Positions 1 through 5,093 of a DNA stretch of 5,093 nucleotides are shown here, piece after piece. Source of the stretch: an uncultured Nannocystaceae bacterium (GTDB lineage Bacteria > Myxococcota_A > Polyangia > Nannocystales > Nannocystaceae). The notes beneath the pieces are model-generated. The model ran no database searches. It saw only the letters and a program-made list of their open reading frames with translations, and was not told the DNA's origin. The translations under genes and the position numbers were made by a program. The stretch lies in assembly GCA_938084085.1 (NCBI GenBank), contig CALKDV010000438.1:1-5093 (forward strand), written 5' to 3'. Within the stretch, counting starts at the first letter, position 1, and every line of letters starts with the position of its first letter.

Positions 1-2561
1 TCCAAATCGCGCAGCGGCTGCAGACCTCCAACGTCAACCTCGCGAGCGGCGAGTTACACGAGACCAGCGGAGAGATCTTGGTGCGTTCCCTCGCGAGTTA
101 CCGCTCTGTTGATGAGCTGCGGAACGTGGTGGTCGGGCCTGACAATCTAAAGCTCTCCGATGTGGCGGATATCCGCTATGACTTCCCGGAGAAGGACGGC
201 CTCGAGCGGTGGAATGGCGCGCCTACCATGGCGGTCTTCGCGATCAAGGAGTCGCAGGCCAATACTGTCGAGGTGTGTGACCGTCTCAAGGAGGCGGTGG
301 CTGAGGCGGCGAAAGACCCCGCCTTGGCGTCCTTCGACGTGGAATCGATCTTCATCCAGGGGGACACTATTCGTGCGAGCCTCGATCAGGTCATGACCTC
401 CGGGTTGCAGGGGGGCCTGATCGCAGTGGTCGTGCTGCTGTTTTTCCTACGGAAGGTGCGGATGACGATGATCATCGCGCTGTCCATCCCCTTGTCGATG
501 TTCCTGTCGCTGCCCTTTATGTATTTCAGCGGCCAGTCGATCAACATCGTCTCGTTGATCGGCTTGATGATCTGTATCGGGCTGGTGGTAGACAACTCGG
601 TGGTCGTCGCAGACAACGTGCACCGGTATCGACGGGCGGGGGTGTCCAAGCTTACGGCCGCGCTTCACGGCTCCTCCGAGGTGGCCTTGCCTGTGACGCT
701 CGCGACCGCGACGACGATGGTCGTATTCTTGCCCATGGCGCTCATGAGCAGCGGGCCCATCCGCTTCTTTATGATTCGTATGGTGACGCCCGTGTGCGTC
801 AGCTTGGTCGGCTCTCTGTTCGTCGCGCTGGTGCTGATCCCGCTCGCGTCGGCCTATCTCCTCGAGGATGACGAGGAGATAGGTGAGGGTTCCAGGGACC
901 GCTTCTCGGGGTGGAAGACCGTCGTGGAGCGCATGTACGAGGCGTCATTTGGGCGGCTCCAACGGGTCTACTTGCGGCTCTTGGCCGCGAGCTTGAGGCG
1001 GCGTGCCGACGTGGTCATGGTGTCGACGCTGGTGCTGGCGAGCCTGTATTTCCCTGTCCAGAACGTCGACACCATCACGCAGCAGGGCGGTGGAGGCCGA
1101 CAGGTCACGGTGCGCTATTCAATCCCGAGCCACGTGGATGTCGAGGAGGCGGACGTGTTCTTCCGTGAGCTAGAGACGTGGTTCTCGGAGCACCGCGCGG
1201 AGTACAATGCTACCGGCGAGTTTATCCAGATCAACCCGGGCTCGGCCTCGGTGCAGATGTTTTTCGAGCCGCCGAAACCTGGCGACATCCCATATATCGA
1301 GCAGGCCAAGACGATCTATGAGCTTCTACCGGTTCCGCCGGGATGGGAGAAACGCTCTAGGTTTTCTGCGAGCGACGGGGGGCGAAGCTCCGCCCTCTCA
1401 TTCGCGATCTACGGCGACGACCACCAGACCTTGCAGCGAGTGAAGGAGCGTCTTGAGCGCGACGTGCTCCGGGTGAAGGGGGTCGTCGCGGTTGGTGACG
1501 GATCCCAGGGACAGGCGGACTCGGATGAGATCTACCTCGACGTCGACCCAGACCTCTCGGAGCGCTACGGGGTCTCCTCAAGTTTGATCGCAAATACGGT
1601 GGGCTCGGCCCTCCGGGGCTCGCCGCTGCCTCGCTACTACGCGGAGGAGCGCGACGTCGACGTCAGCATTATCTATCGCAAGCAGGATCGAGAAGAGCTG
1701 GAGAGCCTGTTGGAGTTCAAGGTTCCGAACGCTGCCGGTGTCGCGCTCCCCATCAAGAGCTTCGTGGAGCGGAACGTCCACAAGGGCGAAAAAGTGCTCA
1801 TGCGATACAACAAGCGCACGGCGGAGCGTCTGAGCGTGGAACTCGATCCTGAGGATCGCGCGGCCTCGCTCCGACGAATCAAAGATTTCTTCGACAACTA
1901 CCGTCTACCCGAGGGGGTGTCCTTCGACGCGGACGAAGAGGTCCGTCAGGTGCGCGGGCAGCAAGAAGAGTTTCTGCTCGCGGCGTTGCTCGGGAGCCTG
2001 TTCATCTTCTTCTTGATGGGCTTCTTGTTTGAATCCCTGCTGCTTCCCTTGAGCGTGATGCCCTCGATTCCGCTCGCGATGGTGGGGGTGTGGTGGTTCT
2101 TGTGGCTGACGGGGGAGAACTTAGATCCGCTAGCGATCGTGGGGGTGCTGTTGTTGCTCGGTGTCGTGGTCAACAACGCCATCGTGCTCATCGATTTTAT
2201 CAACATCGCGCGAAAGCGTGGCCTCAGCCGCGCCGACGCGGTGGTGCAGGCGGGCGCGCAGCGCTTTCGTCCGATCTTTATGACGGCGCTGACCACTGTA
2301 GGGGGCATGTTGCCGCTCGCGTTCGCGCAGGCGCCAGCCGAGGGGATCCCCTACAACGCCTTTGGTAAGACCCTCGTGGGCGGCATGACCACCGCCACGA
2401 TCCTGACCTTGGTGATCGTGCCTGTCAGCTACACCATCTTCGATGACTTCCGACAGTTCGCGATGCGGTGGACCGGTTTGATCTTGCGTCGTCCCACGCG
2501 CGGTGTCGCGGCCGCAGGCAAGGCCGCCAACGAAGACGTGGTGGACGAAACCGCGGTGTGA
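1..2561 (+). CDS. RND-family efflux transporter, inner-membrane pump subunit (5' partial)
   Basis: This is a proton-driven RND (AcrB/HAE-1-like) exporter of the inner membrane, which normally works with a membrane-fusion protein and an outer-membrane channel. The first complete codon is at base 3 and the frame is open from there, so the TTG at 78 is not the real start. About 850 residues are visible against roughly 1,040 in the family; TM1 and most of the first porter subdomains are missing. Counting from base 3, TM2-TM6 lie near residues 136-285, TM7 near 336-352, the second periplasmic domain near 353-655 and TM8-TM12 near 656-813, followed by a cytoplasmic tail of about 40 residues. TM4 carries GLVVDNSVVVADN and TM10 carries GVVVNNAIVLIDF. 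Relative to AcrB, the first TM4 aspartate is kept, the second is Asn, and the TM10 lysine is Asn. The substrate cannot be told from sequence; a drug, solvent or lipid exporter is likelier than a metal pump because the metal-type TM4 signature is absent. Confidence 0.95.
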   Translation, partial: QIAQRLQTSNVNLASGELHETSGEILVRSLASYRSVDELRNVVVGPDNLKLSDVADIRYDFPEKDGLERWNGAPTMAVFAIKESQANTVEVCDRLKEAVAEAAKDPALASFDVESIFIQGDTIRASLDQVMTSGLQGGLIAVVVLLFFLRKVRMTMIIALSIPLSMFLSLPFMYFSGQSINIVSLIGLMICIGLVVDNSVVVADNVHRYRRAGVSKLTAALHGSSEVALPVTLATATTMVVFLPMALMSSGPIRFFMIRMVTPVCVSLVGSLFVALVLIPLASAYLLEDDEEIGEGSRDRFSGWKTVVERMYEASFGRLQRVYLRLLAASLRRRADVVMVSTLVLASLYFPVQNVDTITQQGGGGRQVTVRYSIPSHVDVEEADVFFRELETWFSEHRAEYNATGEFIQINPGSASVQMFFEPPKPGDIPYIEQAKTIYELLPVPPGWEKRSRFSASDGGRSSALSFAIYGDDHQTLQRVKERLERDVLRVKGVVAVGDGSQGQADSDEIYLDVDPDLSERYGVSSSLIANTVGSALRGSPLPRYYAEERDVDVSIIYRKQDREELESLLEFKVPNAAGVALPIKSFVERNVHKGEKVLMRYNKRTAERLSVELDPEDRAASLRRIKDFFDNYRLPEGVSFDADEEVRQVRGQQEEFLLAALLGSLFIFFLMGFLFESLLLPLSVMPSIPLAMVGVWWFLWLTGENLDPLAIVGVLLLLGVVVNNAIVLIDFINIARKRGLSRADAVVQAGAQRFRPIFMTALTTVGGMLPLAFAQAPAEGIPYNAFGKTLVGGMTTATILTLVIVPVSYTIFDDFRQFAMRWTGLILRRPTRGVAAAGKAANEDVVDETAV

Positions 2562-2582
2562 GCGGCGTTCGGGGCCCGCGCC

Positions 2583-2615
2583 GGCCCGTGTCGGGCCAAT
2601 TACTTGCGATTTTTT
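2583..2615 (+). terminator. Weak candidate terminator hairpin after the RND gene
   Basis: A perfect 6-bp stem GGCCCG/CGGGCC (2583-2588 with 2592-2597) closes a 3-nt loop, and a run of six T follows at 2610-2615. About 12 nt separate the stem from the T run, which is too far for a standard intrinsic terminator. A competing pairing (GGGCC at 2572-2576 with GGCCC at 2583-2587) is also possible. It may cause partial termination or 3'-end protection, or have no role, in which case the small downstream gene is co-transcribed with the pump. Confidence 0.25.
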
Positions 2616-2652
2616 GAACCCGACGGCACGAAGGAAGGGTGCTGCATCGGTT

Positions 2653-2657
2653 GAGGG
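2653..2657 (+). promoter_or_regulatory. Ribosome binding site deciding the start of the SH3-like gene
   Basis: GAGGG lies 8 nt before the ATG at 2666. The longer alternative, GTG at 2639, has its purine-rich AAGGAAGG directly abutting the codon, which is too close. This favours the ATG. A TTG at 2651 is a third option, about 12 nt after that purine run. Confidence 0.5.
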
Positions 2658-2665
2658 CCAAATTT

Positions 2666-3025
2666 ATGCTGCCGCGGATTCCTCCGCGGGTGGCGATTGG
2701 TCTCTTGGTGCTGTGGGGGGCGTCGCTCGTCTTCGTTGACTACGGGGTACGCATTCAAGCGCTGATGCCGGTCCCCCTCGTGCGCGACTTCTCCGACTGT
2801 GAACTCGACACGCGCCCTGCGGAGGCGTCCATCGTCACCATCATGCAGCCCGGCACCACGGGAAAGCTGCTCGGCACGCGGCCGGCGGGCGCGGCCGCCA
2901 CCTGCTACGAGCTTGTGCTCAAAGATGGCAGCCGCGGCTGGGTCCCGTGGCACCCCCAGTATCTCCGCGACGGCGGCGGATATTTTCATTTGAGCAGCTG
3001 GCTGTTGCCGGACTCGCTGTTGTGA
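2666..3025 (+). CDS. Small membrane-anchored protein with SH3-like extracytoplasmic domain, function unknown
   Basis: I do not recognise this 119-residue protein as a named family. Residues 9-24 form one hydrophobic segment preceded by Arg4 and Arg8, so it reads as an N-terminal anchor or uncleaved signal with the rest outside the cytoplasm. Residues about 53-97 resemble a bacterial SH3 fold: a PGTTGKLLG turn followed by CYELVLKDGSRGWVPW, close to the usual 'W-x-V-x-x-dG-x-x-GWV' ending of such domains. Cys45 and Cys80 are the only cysteines and could form a disulfide in an oxidising compartment. Third codon positions are strongly G/C like the neighbours, which supports real coding. It starts 104 bp after the RND gene on the same strand, so it may be co-transcribed, and its 3' end overlaps the convergent MFS gene by 40 bp. 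A start at GTG 2639 would add nine residues. SH3-like domains in this setting often bind peptidoglycan or a protein partner; a role with the pump is only a guess. Confidence 0.65.
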   Translation: MLPRIPPRVAIGLLVLWGASLVFVDYGVRIQALMPVPLVRDFSDCELDTRPAEASIVTIMQPGTTGKLLGTRPAGAAATCYELVLKDGSRGWVPWHPQYLRDGGGYFHLSSWLLPDSLL

Positions 3026-4161
3026 GCGCTGGGGTCGCGAGAGAAGGACCACAAGACCACACAGGCTGCGAACGACGCCGCCGCGGCGAGGAGGTAGCTT
3101 TGACCGGCAAACTCTTCAAACGCGACGCCCGCCAGGAGGCTCCCGACGCCCATGGCAAGGCCGCCGCCGAGCCCTGAGACCTTGGTGACCGCGCTCGCCA
3201 TATTCCCGGGGGCGACGATGTGAGAGAGGCGCCGGAGGATCCCGAGGTGCGCGCACGCGAAGGTGGCTCCGTGCAGCAGCTGCGCCGCCACCTGCCACGC
3301 GAACGCGGTCGTGAACGCGAGGAGAGACCAACGCAGCAGCCCGCCGATGCACGCGGTCCACAACAGCCAGCGGGCGGCAGACCCATGCTTGAGGCGATCT
3401 GCGAACATGAAGATCACGATCTCTGCGAGGACGCCGACGGTCCAAAGCAGTCCGATGAGGCCGTTGGAGATGCCGAGGCTTCGCCAGTGCAAGGTCCCAA
3501 ATCCGTACAGGACCGCGTGGCTTGAATTGAGTAGACCGGCGAGGAGGCACACGCCGAGCAATGGAGGGAGCGGCGTGCGGGGAGGGGACCGAGGGGGCCC
3601 GTCGTCGCCGGTGGGGCTCGACGTCGCGGGGGTGTTGGGCAGCAAGAGACCCGCGACAACGATGACGATCGTGGCGAGGAGGATCGCCATGGCGACGCTG
3701 TCGACGTCGTGACTCTCGAGCCAATGTCCGAGTCCGAGGGAGCACGCGATGAATGCGATCGAGCCCCACAGCCGCGCGCGCGCGTAGCCGTCGCGCGCGT
3801 GGATCAGCGCGCTCGCGTCTGCGAGTGAGGCGAGGGGCGAAAACCCGATCGCCATGATCAACGCCGCGGCGACCAGCAACCACATGGCGGCGTGGGAGGC
3901 GAGGAGCAGCGCGCCTCCCACGAGCAAGAGAGAGGCGAAGACCATGAAGACGCTTCGCGCGCCCCACCGGGTGTCCGCCATGACGCCGACGCGCGCGTTG
4001 ATTCCGAAGCGAAGCCACGGACCAAGGGCCAAGAGGACGCCGATGGTTGAGGCGGACAGACCCCGCGACGCGAGGAGCGTCGGCCAAAACGGCATGCTCA
4101 CGCCGACGAAGCCGAAGATGCCGGCGAAGACGACGCCGTGCCGCAGAGTCGCGCGATCCAC
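2986..4161 (-). CDS. MFS transporter, MFS_1_like / HcaT (phenylpropionate permease)-type
   Basis: This is a major facilitator superfamily permease of about 391 residues, the normal length for the group, with some twelve hydrophobic segments: near residues 9-27, 36-53, 71-88, 91-114, 131-146, 154-174, then a Pro/Ser/Thr-rich central loop at 175-199, and 200-218, 232-253, 263-278, 279-303, 326-348, 353-372. The N-terminal pattern (MPFWPTLLASRGLSASTIG, then LGPWLRF and a D-T-R-W-G loop) and DGYARARLWGS at 124-134, entering TM5, are typical of the MFS_1_like/PPP branch that includes HcaT. Relatives are proton symporters for aromatic acids or nucleosides; the substrate here is unknown. I chose GTG at 4161, which leaves a short tail before TM1. 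GTG at 4200 (13 more residues) is possible, and neither has a clear Shine-Dalgarno. The frame stays open back to 4752, but that extension runs antisense through the TetR gene and is not MFS-like. It is divergent from the TetR gene across the palindrome, so it may be under that regulator. Confidence 0.88.
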   Translation of the reverse strand: MDRATLRHGVVFAGIFGFVGVSMPFWPTLLASRGLSASTIGVLLALGPWLRFGINARVGVMADTRWGARSVFMVFASLLLVGGALLLASHAAMWLLVAAALIMAIGFSPLASLADASALIHARDGYARARLWGSIAFIACSLGLGHWLESHDVDSVAMAILLATIVIVVAGLLLPNTPATSSPTGDDGPPRSPPRTPLPPLLGVCLLAGLLNSSHAVLYGFGTLHWRSLGISNGLIGLLWTVGVLAEIVIFMFADRLKHGSAARWLLWTACIGGLLRWSLLAFTTAFAWQVAAQLLHGATFACAHLGILRRLSHIVAPGNMASAVTKVSGLGGGLAMGVGSLLAGVAFEEFAGQSYLLAAAASFAACVVLWSFSRDPSAHNSESGNSQLLK

Positions 4162-4237
4162 GCGAGGATGGTGTGCCCCACGGCGGCGTAGGTCAAGCAC
4201 CGCTGTAAATGGTCGCGGATGCCATCTAACGCGGGTC

Positions 4238-4266
4238 TTGACGCTTCTTGGGCCCACCGTTACTCT
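4238..4266 (+). promoter_or_regulatory. Predicted sigma70-type promoter of the TetR-DUF962 operon
   Basis: TTGACG (4238-4243, five of six consensus -35 bases) is followed after exactly 17 nt by TACTCT (4261-4266), a weak -10 that keeps the important first, second and last bases. Transcription would begin near 4272-4274, inside the palindrome, leaving a leader of about 30 nt before the ATG at 4303. The element is inferred from spacing and match only; organism-specific sigma preferences could differ. On the opposite strand TAGAGT (4267-4262) could serve as a -10 for the MFS gene, but its -35 is poor. Confidence 0.5.
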
Positions 4267-4291
4267 AAAACCGAATCTGGATTCGGTTTTA
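4266..4291 (+). promoter_or_regulatory. Perfect 26-bp inverted repeat, probable TetR operator
   Basis: TAAAACCGAATC (4266-4277) and GATTCGGTTTTA (4280-4291) are exact reverse complements around a central TG. The site touches the -10, covers the predicted start of transcription of the regulator gene and ends 11 nt before its ATG. A TetR-family dimer normally binds such a palindrome between itself and a divergent target and blocks transcription until a ligand is bound, so autoregulation and control of the MFS gene are both plausible. Its A/T-rich ends and two-base centre make a terminator role unlikely, and there is no upstream plus-strand gene to terminate. Confidence 0.7.
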
Positions 4292-4292
4292 T

Positions 4293-4296
4293 GGAG
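4293..4296 (+). promoter_or_regulatory. Ribosome binding site deciding the TetR start
   Basis: GGAG sits 6 nt before the ATG at 4303. The earlier in-frame ATGs are less likely: the one at 4291 has only the palindrome before it, and the one at 4219 would place the promoter and operator inside the coding region. Confidence 0.6.
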
Positions 4297-4302
4297 CGAG
4301 CG

Positions 4303-4971
4303 ATGCAGACCCCGGCGATCAAGCCCGTCACCCAGCAGCGAAGTCAGCGGACGCTGCGGCGAATCATCGACGCGCTCGCGACATTGCTCCACGCGAAGAC
4401 CTTCGAGGAGGTGACCGTGGCGGAGATTTGTCGCGTCGCGGGTTGCTCCGTGGGCAGCTTCTACGGTCGGGTCGGGTCCAAAGATGACCTGCTTGGGCAC
4501 CTTTGCGACAGCTCCTATGAGGAGCTGTCTCGCGTGGTCGCCGGCGTAGTTGAGCCGACCCAGTACCGGGCGCTTGAGTTTCGGGACGTGCTTGAGCGTC
4601 AAGTCCGGGCGCTGACAGCGTTGCACGTGCAGCGCCGCGGGGTGTTGCGCGCGATGATTGTCCACGCGCGTCGACGTGAAGCGTTCGGGGACGCGACCAG
4701 GGCGTTCAACGAGCGCCTCGTGCGAACGGTCACGGACGCGTGGCGTGAGCAACTCCCTCCGGGGACGGCAGCTCGGGAATCTCGTTCCCTCGAGACCGCG
4801 GCGGTCATGGCGGCGGCTTTTTTAAGGGAGTCGCTCCTCTTTGGGGAGCTCTGGCCGACGCTCCGGGAGACGGGCGACGATCAGCTCGCCACCGACTTGA
4901 CTCAGATGTTGACGAGTTACCTCGCGCCCCTACTCGGCGCGGGTCGAACGACAGGAGAAACGACGACATGA
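4303..4971 (+). CDS. TetR/AcrR-family transcriptional regulator
   Basis: This 222-residue protein is the normal size for a TetR-family repressor, a cytoplasmic dimer that leaves DNA when a small ligand binds. Helix 1 lies near residues 13-30 (RSQRTLRRIIDALATLLH). The helix-turn-helix is at about 38-57: TVAEICRVAGCSVGSFYGRV, with recognition helix CSVGSFYGRV and the family's 'SKDDLL' at 59-64. The C-terminal two thirds is a helical ligand and dimer domain without a recognisable subfamily, so the inducer is unknown. An Arg-rich stretch (HVQRRGVLRAMIVHARRRE) lies near its middle. The start at 4303 is set by GGAG and by the palindrome upstream; ATG at 4291 or 4219 would give longer versions. Its stop overlaps the start of the next gene as ATGA, so the two are translationally coupled. 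It is transcribed divergently from the MFS gene. The likely job is repressing its own operon and perhaps the transporter; the adjacent RND region is a less direct candidate target. Confidence 0.93.
   Translation: MQTPAIKPVTQQRSQRTLRRIIDALATLLHAKTFEEVTVAEICRVAGCSVGSFYGRVGSKDDLLGHLCDSSYEELSRVVAGVVEPTQYRALEFRDVLERQVRALTALHVQRRGVLRAMIVHARRREAFGDATRAFNERLVRTVTDAWREQLPPGTAARESRSLETAAVMAAAFLRESLLFGELWPTLRETGDDQLATDLTQMLTSYLAPLLGAGRTTGETTT
4507..4529 (+). repeat. Intragenic inverted repeat in the TetR gene
   Basis: GACAGCTCC (4507-4515) and GGAGCTGTC (4521-4529) are perfect 9-nt complements around the 5-nt loop TATGA. It lies at about codons 69-76, just after the DNA-binding domain. In mRNA it could form a stable hairpin; no T run follows, so it is not an intrinsic terminator. 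It does not resemble the upstream palindrome, and coincidence from codons for DSSYEELS is the simplest reading. Confidence 0.5.
4953..4957 (+). promoter_or_regulatory. Ribosome binding site of the DUF962 gene inside the TetR 3' end
   Basis: AGGAG lies 10 nt before the ATG at 4968, within the last codons of the regulator gene. With the ATGA overlap this supports both the chosen start and translational coupling. Confidence 0.65.
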
Positions 4972-5093
4972 AGAAAACAGCAGATGAGTGGTTTGAAGCC
5001 TACGGCGCGAGCCACAAAAACCCCACCAACAAGAATATCCATTGGGTGTGTATCCCCCTCATCGTGATGAGCCTTATCGGCTTGCTGTGGGGT
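4968..5093 (+). CDS. DUF962 / Mpo1-like family protein (3' partial)
   Basis: Only the first 42 residues are in the window; the frame is open to the last base. They match the hallmark N-terminus of the DUF962 (YGL010w/Mpo1-like) family: a W-F-x-x-Y-G-x-S-H start at residues 8-16, then NPTNKNIHWVCIPLI at 18-32, leading into the first hydrophobic segment (about 27-41). His16 and His25 are at positions conserved in the family. The yeast member Mpo1 is an Fe(II)-dependent dioxygenase that shortens 2-hydroxy fatty acids by alpha-oxidation in the ER membrane; bacterial members are small multi-spanning membrane proteins whose reaction is mostly untested. Its ATG overlaps the regulator's stop, so it is the likely first structural gene of that operon. 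A bacterial lipid-oxidising role is inferred from the yeast protein, not shown here; full length would be expected near 100-200 residues. Confidence 0.85.
   Translation, partial: MKKTADEWFEAYGASHKNPTNKNIHWVCIPLIVMSLIGLLWG

Noticed and set aside
1653..1664. Perfect 12-bp palindrome GACGTCGACGTC within the RND gene.
   Set aside because: It simply encodes Asp-Val-Asp-Val using common codons in a conserved-looking stretch and has no regulatory context.
1946..2308. Minus-strand 120-residue frame antisense to the RND gene.
   Set aside because: It lies wholly opposite conserved RND transmembrane codons, shows no family pattern and has no ribosome binding site of note.
3771..3800. Alternating GC runs that look like a low-complexity or Z-DNA-prone tract.
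   Set aside because: On the minus strand these bases encode the conserved ARDGYARARLWG region of the MFS protein with Arg/Ala codons, which explains the pattern.
3116..4087. Long minus-strand open frame of 323 residues inside the MFS gene.
   Set aside because: It is extremely rich in Arg and His/Pro, as expected for an out-of-frame reading of GC-rich coding DNA; the overlapping MFS frame has clear membrane segments and motifs.
4219..4302. ATG at 4219 or 4291 as the TetR start.
   Set aside because: Translation from 4219 would run through the predicted promoter and operator; 4291 has no Shine-Dalgarno. The ATG at 4303 has GGAG at good spacing and gives a normal-length protein.
4162..4752. Upstream extension of the MFS reading frame to an ATG at 4752, giving a 588-residue protein.
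   Set aside because: The extra 197 residues are polar, match no MFS feature, run antisense through the TetR gene and pass through the promoter and palindrome. Usual family length fits a start near 4161-4200.

Overview
The window is GC-rich (low-to-mid 60s % by eye) with strong G/C third-position use, and it comes from a Gram-negative bacterium, since it encodes an RND-type inner-membrane efflux pump. The protein style would fit a myxobacterium-like (former deltaproteobacterial) or other high-GC proteobacterial lineage, but nothing here fixes the taxon. No RNA genes, CRISPR arrays, insertion sequences or integration sites were seen.

Layout. Bases 1-2561 (+) hold the C-terminal four fifths of an RND efflux transporter whose start lies upstream of the window. 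After about 100 bp with a weak hairpin comes a small gene (2666-3025, +) for a membrane-anchored protein with an SH3-like extracytoplasmic domain. It converges on, and overlaps by 40 bp, a minus-strand MFS transporter gene of the HcaT/MFS_1_like type (2986-4161). A divergent control region (4162-4302) separates this from a TetR-family regulator gene (4303-4971, +). The regulator gene overlaps by four bases (ATGA) the start of a DUF962/Mpo1-like gene (4968 to the window edge, +).

How the parts may work together. The left part looks like the tail of an efflux operon; its membrane-fusion and outer-membrane partners would be outside the window. The right part looks like a self-contained regulated module. 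A perfect 12-bp-arm inverted repeat lies over the predicted transcription start of the regulator gene and between the two divergent genes. It is the natural candidate for the TetR protein's own operator, and the regulator is translationally coupled to the DUF962 gene. DUF962 relatives such as yeast Mpo1 act on 2-hydroxy fatty acids, and HcaT-type MFS proteins carry aromatic carboxylates or related solutes. The module may therefore sense and process a lipid-like or aromatic acid compound; this is inference.

Most of the window is ordinary gene content. The most interesting items are the palindromic operator with its regulator/DUF962/MFS arrangement, the unannotatable SH3-like membrane protein, and the altered TM4/TM10 residues in the RND pump.
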